A stretch of DNA of 13,133 bases from Chloroflexota bacterium (GCA_003650185.1 QMOF01000041.1:1-13133); one strand, 5' to 3'; shown: positions 1 through 7,437, counted from the stretch's first letter. Numbers and translations are program-made. The notes: generated by a model from the sequence alone, not told the origin.

Positions 1-228
1 ATAGATGGCATGCATGTTGGAGTAGTAACAAGGAAAGAGGATCTCCTCTGTGGCCAGTCCCCCGCCGACCTCGTAGCGTCGCTCGATTACCGCCACCTTG
101 GCACCGGCCTTGGCCAGGTAGGCTGCCGTTATCAAGCCGTTTGGCCCGCCGCCTATAACTACTGCATCCCAGTCGCTCTCGGCAGGAAACTCGTCAAAGG
201 GCTTGCCGAGCAATTCATCCATTACCAT
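1..228 (-). CDS. FAD-dependent oxidoreductase, phytoene dehydrogenase-like (N-terminal 76 residues, runs off left edge)
   Basis: This is the beginning of a flavoprotein; only the first 76 codons are in the window. After about 20 residues comes the dinucleotide-binding motif VVIGGGPNGL, a Rossmann beta-alpha-beta unit, and then the acidic end of the second strand (VAVIERR). Both are typical of the NAD(P)/FAD-dependent phytoene dehydrogenase-like family. The ATG at 228 is preceded by the strong ribosome binding site AAGAGGAGG at 236-244, with 7 bases between. It starts 18 bases after the stop of the larger upstream flavoprotein, so the two are very likely cotranscribed. Their N-termini are clearly related (GGGPNG followed by AAYL), so they look like tandem paralogues. 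Substrate cannot be told from this fragment. Confidence 0.85.
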   Translation of the reverse strand, partial: MVMDELLGKPFDEFPAESDWDAVVIGGGPNGLITAAYLAKAGAKVAVIERRYEVGGGLATEEILFPCYYSNMHAIY

Positions 229-246
229 AGCTATTCCTCCTCTTTC

Positions 247-1932
247 TCATGGACGCCTTGCCGATTTCTTGCCCTGCTGGGGGATGTACCACGGCGAGGC
301 ATACCACCAGTCGCCGGGCTCAACCAGGCCATCCTCGATCATGATGTGCATCAGGTTGTAAGGGATCGCCATCAGGAAAAGACCTCCCGGATGGCACGCT
401 GTCTGATTGCAGAGATACAGACCATCAATAGGGGTACGATAGCGAGCCAGCTCCGGTATAGGGCGATTCTCCGCCCACTGATCGTTGCAGTGCCGCGTGC
501 CGCACCAGGTGCCCCCGATCATCCCAGTATTGCGGAACTCCGAATCATAGGGGCTGTTGGCCCAGCGGGCGATTATGTTGTCAGAATTGAGGTTCTCGTA
601 GACCTCAGACATGGAATCGACCACGTACTGGTTCATCCCGTCCTTCCACCTGTTGATGGCATCCGGTCCATCAACGTGATATTCAGGCGGGGGGACAAGA
701 TGGTAAACCGGCGACATCAGGTGACCTTCCCCCCTGGTGACCTGGGGGTCTGTGATGGCGAACCTCTCGGAAGGGGTAGACAGCCACATTGCCCTTTCCG
801 CAGGCACAGTGGGATTGCCTCTCTTGCCATCCACGTCTGCCACGTGGTCATAGTACATCTCGCGCGAGTCCATGGGGTACGCACCACCAATGAACTTGGG
901 GAACTTGGCCTTGGGACGCAGTGGCTCACGGGTCAAAAGGTGCGATACATAGATGCTGCCCCCTTTGAGGCTGATATCGTTCACCTTCTGGAGCAGCCCC
1001 CGGTCCACGTGCTGCGGACCAACCAGCTTATTGAAGGTCTGCCTCACGTCCACTCCACTGATGACCGCTTTCGTCGCCCAGATCTTCTTCCCTGCACAGG
1101 TAGCGGTGTCTCTCAGCCTCACCCCAACCGCAGTACCGTCATTGATGATGATCTCGTCAACCGGGCAGCAGGTACGTATTACCGCGCCGTGAGCTATAGC
1201 ACACCGCATGACCGCATGGAAGTAGTCATGCATGCCACCGCGCGGCACATGCATGCGCGTGTATATGACCAGCGCTATGTTGCAGCACCAGGCGGGAATG
1301 GCAACACCCCGCCAGTGCCCGGCAGCGCCTGAGTACCAGGCTATGATGGCCTGCTGCACCTTCCAGGGCTCGCTTTCCAGGTGCTCATCCATGAGATCGA
1401 AAAGGTCCATATCAAGCAACTCTTCCGTCCACACATCCGGCTGGTACTGCTTGTAGACCTGCATATAGGGGATGTTATCGATGGTCACCTCCACCTCGGG
1501 AGGATGCGGTGGGCACCAGAAGGTAGCGCGAAGTAGCTCTCTGGTAAACGGAGGCTGCGCCAACAGGCCGCTCAGCTTGGCATAGCCCATCTGGTCCTTC
1601 TCGGTCAGCTTGGACATCCCCTGGGTGGTCGGAACGCCCCTGTCCACATCGGCCATGATGTCGCCCATCTGGTTCTCGTCCATTGCCCGGAAGCCATATT
1701 TCCACAGCTCCAACTGGTCAAAGCCGGGAGCGGCTCCGCCGTACAGGAACATGGCGTGCGGGTTGATGTGCACCCCAGCCATGGGTTCAGTATTCTCGCA
1801 CGCTCCACCCGCCTCCGGGCGCTCCTCCAGCACGCACACGCTCGCCCCACACTTGCCCAGGTAGGCTGCCAGGGTCACGCCGTTGGGCCCGCCTCCCACA
1901 ATGACAAAGTCATACCTTTCATCCTTGGCCAT
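247..1932 (-). CDS. FAD-dependent oxidoreductase, phytoene dehydrogenase-like
   Basis: A predicted cytosolic flavoenzyme of 561 residues, close to the usual length for this family. The N-terminal FAD-binding motif VIVGGGPNGVTLAAYL starts at about residue 10 and is followed by VCVLEERPEAGGAC, the second part of the nucleotide-binding fold. The C-terminus has the family's second FAD-contact segment, GLYLCNQTACHPGG, at about 520-535. The family includes carotenoid desaturases, isomerases and many uncharacterised redox enzymes; the sequence gives no substrate, and no carotenoid genes lie nearby. The ATG at 1932 was chosen because AGGGGGTGA lies at the right distance; a GTG two codons upstream (1938) is the alternative. 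A candidate promoter (1963-1992) lies about 25 bases before the start. The next gene follows after 18 bases. Confidence 0.88.
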   Translation of the reverse strand: MAKDERYDFVIVGGGPNGVTLAAYLGKCGASVCVLEERPEAGGACENTEPMAGVHINPHAMFLYGGAAPGFDQLELWKYGFRAMDENQMGDIMADVDRGVPTTQGMSKLTEKDQMGYAKLSGLLAQPPFTRELLRATFWCPPHPPEVEVTIDNIPYMQVYKQYQPDVWTEELLDMDLFDLMDEHLESEPWKVQQAIIAWYSGAAGHWRGVAIPAWCCNIALVIYTRMHVPRGGMHDYFHAVMRCAIAHGAVIRTCCPVDEIIINDGTAVGVRLRDTATCAGKKIWATKAVISGVDVRQTFNKLVGPQHVDRGLLQKVNDISLKGGSIYVSHLLTREPLRPKAKFPKFIGGAYPMDSREMYYDHVADVDGKRGNPTVPAERAMWLSTPSERFAITDPQVTRGEGHLMSPVYHLVPPPEYHVDGPDAINRWKDGMNQYVVDSMSEVYENLNSDNIIARWANSPYDSEFRNTGMIGGTWCGTRHCNDQWAENRPIPELARYRTPIDGLYLCNQTACHPGGLFLMAIPYNLMHIMIEDGLVEPGDWWYASPWYIPQQGKKSARRP

Positions 1933-1962
1933 TTTCACCCCCTGTCCTTTACTCGAAATGTT

Positions 1963-1992
1963 CTTCTACCACAAGATGGACTGCACCACCAA
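1963..1992 (-). promoter_or_regulatory. Candidate promoter of the FAD oxidoreductase pair
   Basis: Reading the minus strand, TTGGTG (1992-1987) is followed after 18 bases by TAGAAG (1968-1963), with the extended element TTGTGG directly before it. The plan matches the other candidate promoters of this window (TTG box, 12 bases, then TTGTG-R-TA). Transcription would start near 1956, giving a leader of about 25 bases. The -10 hexamer itself is poor, so the call rests on the shared architecture and the position. Confidence 0.45.
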
Positions 1993-2172
1993 GAAGCGAT
2001 GGCTTCCAGGTAGCAGCGTCACTCCTTCCACCATACTTCCCAACAGCCCAACCCAACCCCGGGAGGTGGAACCGAACCATCGCCCCCCCTGACCACTGCC
2101 AATAATGACAGCAACACCCCCCGCACCTGTCCAGGTCAACCCCAAACGATCAGCCCGCGCAAAGGCGCTGGC

Positions 2173-2268
2173 TTACAGAACCAGTGCCCCAGTCACCCGG
2201 TTCCTATCCACAACAGCCGGGCTGGTTATGCCAGAGTCTGCTGGAATACCGTTGACCCCAGTCTCCAT
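2173..2268 (-). CDS. Possible 31-residue small ORF
   Basis: An ATG at 2268 is preceded by GGAGGG with a spacing of about 5 bases, and 31 codons run to a TAA at 2173-2175. The product (METGVNGIPADSG, then ...VDRNRVTGALVL) has no membrane segment and matches no family I recognise. It lies downstream of two candidate minus-strand promoters, so it may be transcribed. It is short enough to be chance; the ribosome binding site is the main support. It could be a leader peptide for the flavoprotein genes, but nothing specific shows that. Confidence 0.25.
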   Translation of the reverse strand: METGVNGIPADSGITSPAVVDRNRVTGALVL

Positions 2269-2533
2269 GTCTGCCCTCCGCAGTATCTCATTACCTGACC
2301 ACTGCAACGCTGGTGTGACGACGCTAGCGCATACGAATGAGGTGAAAAAACGACGTGAGGCTTCCCGGCAGACTTCTTGCTCGAGTTCACGATGTCCAAC
2401 TTCCAGCCCGCCAACACACCGCCCTGGCAGGGCACACTAGCGCACGCTAACCCCGTGGCTCGAAATAGACCCCAACGCTCGGCAGCACCCAAAACACCAA
2501 AACACCCTGAAAGCGCCCGAAACTTCGTAGTGA

Positions 2534-2563
2534 AGACTATCACAAGAAACGTTCGAACGTCAA
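2534..2563 (-). promoter_or_regulatory. Candidate promoter with a palindromic operator in its spacer
   Basis: On the minus strand, TTGACG (2563-2558) is followed after 18 bases by TAGTCT (2539-2534), with the extended element TTGTGA immediately before. The spacer holds the perfect 12-bp palindrome ACGTTCGAACGT (2549-2560), which also overlaps the last bases of the -35 box. A palindrome there is the usual place for a repressor dimer. Transcription would start near 2527 and run toward the flavoprotein genes, about 600 bases away. Confidence 0.5.
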
Positions 2564-2735
2564 TCTTGCGGCGGAAACGCCTGTACCGCAGTAGAGCTCC
2601 TTTGCAAGGCAGCCCCCCAGCCACCCTGCCACAGCGAGGGGCCGCTGCTGGCGCCCGGCCTACCCCACACCCAGCCATATCCCTCTCTCCGGCCAGGCAC
2701 CACACAACCGCTGAATCGCCCTTTTCTGGGATTTC

Positions 2736-2765
2736 AAGGTATCACAAGAGCTTGCACTTTGTCAA
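2736..2765 (-). promoter_or_regulatory. Candidate promoter, gene-poor region
   Basis: A perfect -35 box TTGACA (2765-2760) is followed after 18 bases by TACCTT (2741-2736), with TTGTGA directly upstream of the -10. Its first eight bases and the TTGTG element are the same, at identical spacing, as in the candidate AOR promoter (6175-6204). It points leftward, away from the moaD-like gene that ends at 2827. No gene of normal size lies within the next 750 bases. Confidence 0.45.
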
Positions 2766-2826
2766 TGCCTTGCCATCCAAGGCTTGCCACACGGAAACTG
2801 CACATCAGCAATACCACTGGCTTTCC

Positions 2827-3096
2827 CTACCCCCCACCGATGGCCAGCATGATAAACAGCTCATCGCCGTCTTTCAAGTGGTTACTCCACTCCTCCGGAT
2901 AAGCCCTGTCCCCATTGACAAACAACTGCACCTGCGGCAGGAACTGGCCTTGCTTGTCGTACAGCCACTCCCTCAACCGAGGAAACTGTGCCTCCAGCTT
3001 TGCCAGGCAGTCCAACGGCGAGTCCGCCGACATCTCCACTGTCTCTTGACAATTGGCAAGCGCGCGCAGCACCGGCGATATCTTTACCTTTATCAT
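2827..3096 (-). CDS. MoaD/ThiS-family sulfur carrier protein
   Basis: A ubiquitin-like sulfur carrier of 89 residues, probably the small subunit that donates sulfur to molybdopterin or tungstopterin. The beta-grasp pattern is visible: VFKIS-like first strand (MIKVKISPVLRAL), a central helix (DCLAKLEAQFPRLREWL), the NGD turn, and the segment LKDGDELFIMLAIGGG. The double glycine at the C-terminus is the residue pair that is adenylated and thiocarboxylated in this family. I chose the ATG at 3096 because its ATGA overlaps the stop of the adenylyltransferase gene by 4 bases, which points to translational coupling; an in-frame GTG-type start at 3114 would overlap further. As the neighbour of an E1-like enzyme and a tungsten-type oxidoreductase, it probably serves the pterin cofactor rather than thiamine. 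Confidence 0.85.
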   Translation of the reverse strand: MIKVKISPVLRALANCQETVEMSADSPLDCLAKLEAQFPRLREWLYDKQGQFLPQVQLFVNGDRAYPEEWSNHLKDGDELFIMLAIGGG

Positions 3097-3845
3097 TGCC
3101 CCGCCGCTGACCAAGCAGATTGGCAGGCATCACACTGCGGGTTCCTTCTCAGTCTGACCTCACTAAAGCTGGCTGCCAGCCCATCGTAGATCAACATTCT
3201 GTCGCAGAGAAGCTCTCCCATGCCCAGCACGTATTTTATCACCTCAGCAGCCTCAATACACCCGATCACACCCGGAGCCACCCCCACCACCGTTGTCTTG
3301 CCCGGCACCACTCCTTGATACAGGCATCTCAAGCACCCTGTCTTCCCCGGGATTATTGTCGTAGCCCTACCCTCAAACCCATAGACCGCCCCATGGAACA
3401 ACGGCAGCCTTCGCTCCAAAGCCACAGCGTTGAGCAGATACCTGGCTGGCAGATTGTCCATCGCGTCCACAATCAGGTAATCAGACACTAGCTCAGACAC
3501 GTTCTCCGCCGTGATCACCTCACCGATGGCCTCGACCTCGATATCTGCATTGAGCGACTCCAGCCTTTCCCTGGCCACGTCGACCTTCTTCCTACCCAAA
3601 TCGTTCTCGGAGTAAAGTATCTGGCGGTTCAGATTGCCAATCTCCACTGTGCCATCATCGATGATCCTTATCCTTCCCACACCGGCAACAGCCAGGTACG
3701 TCACGGCAGGCGTACCCAACCCTCCCAGACCAGCGACCACCACCCGGGCTCTTTTCAACTTCTCCTGCCCCTCCTCTCCCCACCCAGGCATCATTATCTG
3801 CCTGTCGTACTTCAGCAGCTCTCGTTCACTTACCACCAGCACCAT
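3093..3845 (-). CDS. MoeB/ThiF/HesA-family adenylyltransferase
   Basis: An E1-like enzyme of 250 residues that should adenylate the C-terminal glycine of the MoaD-like protein encoded directly downstream. Visible features: the start motif LLKYDRQIMMPGWGEEGQ; the ATP-binding loop GLGGLG at 39-44; NRQILY with the conserved Arg at 74; a conserved Lys at 87; the catalytic Asp in DAMDN at 130, the same number as in E. coli MoeB; and two CxxC pairs (C171/C174 and C238/C241) that would bind structural zinc. Length and motif order fit MoeB. There is no rhodanese domain at the C-terminus. The ATG at 3845 has only a weak ribosome binding site, and GTG codons 2 or 4 codons in are possible. A 148-base gap with a hairpin separates it from AOR. 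Confidence 0.88.
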   Translation of the reverse strand: MVLVVSERELLKYDRQIMMPGWGEEGQEKLKRARVVVAGLGGLGTPAVTYLAVAGVGRIRIIDDGTVEIGNLNRQILYSENDLGRKKVDVARERLESLNADIEVEAIGEVITAENVSELVSDYLIVDAMDNLPARYLLNAVALERRLPLFHGAVYGFEGRATTIIPGKTGCLRCLYQGVVPGKTTVVGVAPGVIGCIEAAEVIKYVLGMGELLCDRMLIYDGLAASFSEVRLRRNPQCDACQSAWSAAGQ

Positions 3846-3933
3846 CCACTCAGCTATACTCGCGCTGTGCCCGGCCCCCGTTCTGACTCCGCCTCATTCC
3901 GGCGCACACACCCCGCCGCCCAACCAAGACAGC

Positions 3934-3957
3934 ACCTCTCCCCCAGAGGAGAGAGGT
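3934..3957 (-). terminator. Hairpin between AOR and the adenylyltransferase gene
   Basis: A 7-bp perfect inverted repeat, ACCTCTC (3934-3940) and GAGAGGT (3951-3957), with a 10-base loop. It lies in the 148-base gap after the AOR stop. No T-run follows on the minus strand, so it is unlikely to be a full Rho-independent terminator. It could dampen read-through or mark an RNA processing site, which would make AOR more abundant than the two downstream products. Confidence 0.3.
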
Positions 3958-3993
3958 ACTTCTTGCTCACATGTGGTACTGGCCAGCCAAACC

Positions 3994-5853
3994 CTAGTAC
4001 AGCCTGGCCGCCAAATCGGACAGGCCCACCCGCTCCAGGGCCTCTTTTGTTGGACGACCATCAGGGCCCAAGCCCCTGAGGGGATAGAACTCCCTCAGCA
4101 TGAGCTGCAAATCAGGGGCAGAGCCCGCGGCACCACCCTCTTTCGTCGGGGTCAGTATCTGCTTGGGAAGCGTGTCATCAGCCGCCGTGATGCCCATCAG
4201 ATTGCTGATGCCCCTCTTGAGCAACCAAATCCGCTCCGCACACTCCTTCAGCTCTTCCATGGTATAGTCGAAGCCACTGGCCGACTGCATTATGTCGATC
4301 AGGTCCTCCCCATCCATGACAGAGATAGTCATGTAGCAAATGATGGCTGAACCATAGATCTGCCCGAGGTCCTGAGAATTCTTGACGATCTCAGCCATGC
4401 CCTGACTCTGCATTGTGGCCACGCCGGGCGCCAAATTGAACTCCGGCCAGTTCACTATGCCCACCCCGATGCTGTAGATAATGTCGTTCGTATGGCATGC
4501 TCCACGCACCCCGGTGGCATAGGAGAGGCCAAGACCGTGGTTGGCCCGGGGATCGTGCATGGGCACCTCCATCCCCTTGACCACAACAGCATAGTCCGAG
4601 GCATTCTTACCGATCCTCTCAGCCGCCCGCTTGGCCCCCTCAGCCAGGACATCGCCGAAACCCTCTCGACGGGCGACCTTGGGCACCAGTTTCATCACAG
4701 CATCGGCATTGCCCCATTTGAGCTCCAGACCGTCGGCATCCTTCGCGCTGAGGATGCCGTTCTCGAAGCAGTCCATCACCATTGCCACCGTACCGCCAAA
4801 GGAGATGACGTCGATGCCATAGTCATTGCATAGTTCGTTCAGCTTGATAACCGCCGCCATGTCATCGATCATCAGAAGGCTACCAAGGCTGACCACGCCT
4901 TCATACTCCGGGCCCGGCCCTTTCATTCCTGCATACGGGCCTTCAGGAATACGGACCACCCGCTTGCAGCCCACCATGCAGCCACGGCATGACTTGTTCC
5001 CAGTGAGGTAGGTCGGGCTATTCAACACTGCCCCACCGATCTTTGAGGCCACAGCCGTGTTGTCGCCGACAGTCCAGTTCTTGCCGGGCAGATCACCTGT
5101 CACCATGCTGACGTCCACGGCCGCGCTGGTGCCCATTTGCCCAAGCACCATGGTAGCTACGTTTTCCTTGGCCTTCTGAACGACCACCTTCCGCCTGTTG
5201 GCAAACCTCGTGGGCTCGGCCAGCGGCACTTTGCCGCTTCCCTTGACCACGATGCCCTTGAGCTTCTTGGAACCCATTACCGTTCCCAGGCCACAGCGGG
5301 CGGCAAAGTCCCTATCCTCGTTGCAGATGGCAGCATACTTGACCAGGTTCTCTCCTCCCTGGCCAATGACCAGCACTCCGGTCCTCTGCCCTCCGTGCCG
5401 CTTCTTCAAGATGCTGGTGACCTCGAAGTTGTTCTTGCCCCACAGGTCGGAGGCATCCTTCACCTCCGCCTTGTCATCCTCAATCAAGATATAGACGGGC
5501 CTGCTGGAGGCGCCCTGTACCACAATTCCGTCCCATCCAGCACTCCGCAACTCAGCGGCAAAGCTGCCCCCGCAGTTGGACTCACCCCACATATTGGTCA
5601 AGGGCGACTTGGCACACACCGCCAATCGTGATCCCCCAGGCAGATTGGTGCCGCTCGTGGGCCCGGTCATGACGAACAGTATGTTGTCCGGCGATAGGGG
5701 ATCCACGTCAGGGCGGACCCGCTCAAACATTAGCCTTGCTGCTAACCCGCTGCCCCCGATGTACTTGCGCAGCACATCTTTGTCTACCGTACTCCTGCCA
5801 ACCTTGCCATCGGCCAGGTTGACCTCCAGCATCCTCCCTTCGAAGCCTGCCAT
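3994..5853 (-). CDS. Aldehyde:ferredoxin oxidoreductase family protein (tungsten-type)
   Basis: A 619-residue member of the AOR family: tungstopterin and [4Fe-4S] enzymes that oxidise aldehydes to acids, reduce ferredoxin, and act in the cytosol of anaerobes. From the ATG at 5853, the cluster ligands are C289, C292, C296 (CRGCMVGC) and C506 (SAIICYM). These correspond well to C288, C291, C295 and C494 of the Pyrococcus furiosus enzyme. The N-terminal cofactor-binding domain (YIGGSGLAARLMFE, GPTSG, GGSRLAVCAKSP, GESNCGGSFAAELR) and the conserved GPEYE and VPMHDPRA segments are all present. AAGGAGGTG at 5857-5865 sits at ideal distance from this ATG and overlaps the alternative GTG at 5859. It heads an operon-like run with MoeB- and MoaD-like genes. 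Substrate is unknown, and tungsten rather than molybdenum is inferred from the family. No partner ferredoxin gene is adjacent. Confidence 0.93.
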   Translation of the reverse strand: MAGFEGRMLEVNLADGKVGRSTVDKDVLRKYIGGSGLAARLMFERVRPDVDPLSPDNILFVMTGPTSGTNLPGGSRLAVCAKSPLTNMWGESNCGGSFAAELRSAGWDGIVVQGASSRPVYILIEDDKAEVKDASDLWGKNNFEVTSILKKRHGGQRTGVLVIGQGGENLVKYAAICNEDRDFAARCGLGTVMGSKKLKGIVVKGSGKVPLAEPTRFANRRKVVVQKAKENVATMVLGQMGTSAAVDVSMVTGDLPGKNWTVGDNTAVASKIGGAVLNSPTYLTGNKSCRGCMVGCKRVVRIPEGPYAGMKGPGPEYEGVVSLGSLLMIDDMAAVIKLNELCNDYGIDVISFGGTVAMVMDCFENGILSAKDADGLELKWGNADAVMKLVPKVARREGFGDVLAEGAKRAAERIGKNASDYAVVVKGMEVPMHDPRANHGLGLSYATGVRGACHTNDIIYSIGVGIVNWPEFNLAPGVATMQSQGMAEIVKNSQDLGQIYGSAIICYMTISVMDGEDLIDIMQSASGFDYTMEELKECAERIWLLKRGISNLMGITAADDTLPKQILTPTKEGGAAGSAPDLQLMLREFYPLRGLGPDGRPTKEALERVGLSDLAARLY

Positions 5854-6241
5854 TTGCACCTCCTTCTTGGCTCTCTGCCGGGCACCCAGAATCGGCCAGG
5901 ACGAGAACGGTCCTCTTGGCGATCGTGGTACCCAAAATGACTCCGCCTATCCTGAAGCTGACACTCTCAGAATAGAACGCACCCCCCAACGAGGAACCGT
6001 ACCCGCACCACGCCTTGACACTGTAGAAGTGCCCACGCCGTAGACACGCGGCACTGCAACAGACACTACACCAGGCTGATGGTTCACACCCGACCAGAAT
6101 AGGATAGCTGGAATATGTAACAGGTGAAGCCTTGCTTACCCTCGTCGGGTTGTTTGGCGTGCCCCTCTGCCTGTCGGATACCACAAAACGATGCCTTTTG
6201 TCAAGGAAAACGTGCCTTGCGCCCTGACAGCCGTCTATGCG
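5854..6241. other. Intergenic region and probable AOR leader
   Basis: No gene was found here. The only good promoter-like match lies at 6175-6204, which would give AOR an untranslated leader of about 315 bases. A hairpin with 6-bp arms, AGTGCC (6028-6033) and GGCACT (6050-6055), with further pairing inside its loop, lies in this leader. I could not match the leader to the Moco riboswitch or any other known class by eye. Confidence 0.45.
6175..6204 (-). promoter_or_regulatory. Candidate promoter upstream of AOR
   Basis: A perfect -35 box TTGACA (6204-6199), an 18-base spacer and TATCCG (6180-6175), with TTGTGG immediately before the -10. Spacing and extended element match the other sites of this window. 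It starts within 40 bases of the coaE fusion stop, so the transcript would cover the whole intergenic region before AOR. Confidence 0.45.
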
Positions 6242-7405
6242 TCATTTCGATTCGAAGGCCGCCTCCAGCAACCGCCTCAGTATCCTGGCTGTAGCCCCCC
6301 AGATCACCCGGTCACCGTAGTAATAGAAGCACTGCTGGACTTCCTCGTCTCCAATGACCTCCTTCTCCTCCCTGAAGTTGCTCTTGTCCAGAAGCACCTC
6401 CAGAGGGACAGAGACCACTTCCTCTACCTCCCGGGGATCGAGCGTCAAGTGCTGAGGCCAGCGTATAGCCCCGACATAAGGAGTGATGAGAAAATTGGTG
6501 GTGTAGGTAGGAGTATCGTCCAGTTGCCCCAGAATTTGCACGTCAGCCGCCTGGAGTCCGATCTCTTCTCGGCACTCCCTGAGTGCAGTTTGCAAGAGGC
6601 TGGTGTCCTTCGGATCCCACGTCCCCCCGGGGAAGGAGATCTGACCCTTGTGGTGGTCCACCGCCTCGGTCCTCTTTGTCACCAGCACGTAGCACTGATC
6701 TGCCTCATGATACAAAGGTATCAGGACAGCCGCTCGCCTCCAGCCTTCGCCTGAGTACACCTTTCTCTCTCGCTGGCAGAGTGCCCGCCTTATGGCCGCC
6801 TTTGCGGCTACGTGGGGACGGGGGTGCTCCCAGACTTCCCTGACCCTTTGTCTCACCTCGTTCAAAGACACGTCAGTGTCAATTACCACATCAGCATACC
6901 TTACCCTGTCCTCTGAAGAAAGCTGCGAAGAGATACGCTCCCGGGCCTGAACCTCCGATAGACCCGAACGAGAGGAACAGCGCTCCACCACCGTGGACTC
7001 GCTGGCCACGGTTACCCATACCTCGTCTACCAGGTCCAGCCAGTCAGCCTCAACCAGCAAAGGAGCCTCCAGCACCACCACCGCAGCGCCCTCAGCCTCA
7101 AGGGTCCGTACCCTTTCTTCCACGACACCATGCATCGCCGGATGCATTATCCGGTTCAGCTCCGACATCGCCCCGGCATCCTTGAAAACGATCCCGCCCA
7201 GCTTCTGCCGGTCGATTTCGCCACCGTTCTTGAGAATATCCGTCCCAAAAGCCGCCACAACCTGCTCCCAGGTAGCGCTGGACGGTTGAAGAGCTTCGTG
7301 CCCAATCTCATCAGCACTGATAATCACAGCACCAAGCTCAGCCAGGAAACCGGACACAGTGCTTTTGCCGGTGCATATACCTCCGGTAAGGCCTATGACA
7401 ACCAT
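6242..7405 (-). CDS. coaE: Dephospho-CoA kinase fused to a Nudix (CoA diphosphatase-like) domain
   Basis: A 387-residue two-domain protein. Residues 1 to about 195 are dephospho-CoA kinase, the last step of CoA synthesis: P-loop GLTGGICTGKST at 5-16, SADEIGHEAL at about 30, LEAPLLVE at about 112, and the lid segment GLSEVQARERISSQ. Residues about 215-387 are a Nudix hydrolase. The segment LVTKRTEAVDHHKGQISFPGG followed by ALRECREEIGL matches the CoA-diphosphatase (NudL/YeaB-type) subgroup, although Asp replaces a usually basic residue before HHKGQ. The ATG at 7405 gives the normal CoaE N-terminus (MVVIGLTGG). It has no strong ribosome binding site; a TTG at 7447 would lengthen it by 14 residues but lies upstream of the predicted transcription start. 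CoaE alone is usually about 200 residues, so the fusion is unusual. Confidence 0.9.
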   Translation of the reverse strand: MVVIGLTGGICTGKSTVSGFLAELGAVIISADEIGHEALQPSSATWEQVVAAFGTDILKNGGEIDRQKLGGIVFKDAGAMSELNRIMHPAMHGVVEERVRTLEAEGAAVVVLEAPLLVEADWLDLVDEVWVTVASESTVVERCSSRSGLSEVQARERISSQLSSEDRVRYADVVIDTDVSLNEVRQRVREVWEHPRPHVAAKAAIRRALCQRERKVYSGEGWRRAAVLIPLYHEADQCYVLVTKRTEAVDHHKGQISFPGGTWDPKDTSLLQTALRECREEIGLQAADVQILGQLDDTPTYTTNFLITPYVGAIRWPQHLTLDPREVEEVVSVPLEVLLDKSNFREEKEVIGDEEVQQCFYYYGDRVIWGATARILRRLLEAAFESK

Positions 7406-7437
7406 GCAAATCGTATCTATTCTCCCAGCAATGCCTG

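Larger units (their letters stand above)
1933..2826. other. Gene-poor region of about 0.9 kb
   Basis: No convincing protein of normal size was found on either strand; the longer open frames give low-complexity, unfamily-like sequences. The stretch holds three candidate minus-strand promoters (1963-1992, 2534-2563, 2736-2765), a 12-bp palindrome inside one of them, a possible 31-codon ORF (2173-2268), and the 13-bp palindrome GCCCTGGCAGGGC at 2421-2433. A 12-bp direct repeat CCTGACCACTGC occurs at 2088-2099 and 2294-2305. A small hairpin GCCTTG-N5-CAAGGC at 2767-2783 follows the moaD-like gene but has no T-run. The two upstream promoters point to a transcribed leader or untranslated RNA ahead of the flavoprotein genes. 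Confidence 0.5.

Noticed and set aside
10..1332. A 440-codon open frame on the plus strand opposite the flavoprotein genes
   Set aside because: It lies antisense to two genes with clear FAD-binding motifs and strong ribosome binding sites, and its product resembles no family.
2226..2705. A 159-codon minus-strand frame in the gene-poor region
   Set aside because: No domain pattern, no good ribosome binding site, and it covers a well-formed promoter and palindrome.
2377..3189. A 270-codon plus-strand frame
   Set aside because: It overlaps the MoaD-like gene in antisense and has a composition typical of a shadow of C-rich DNA.
3970..3980. ATGTGGTACT, similar to the extended -10 element, on the plus strand
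   Set aside because: No TTG-type -35 at the expected distance and no plus-strand gene follows.
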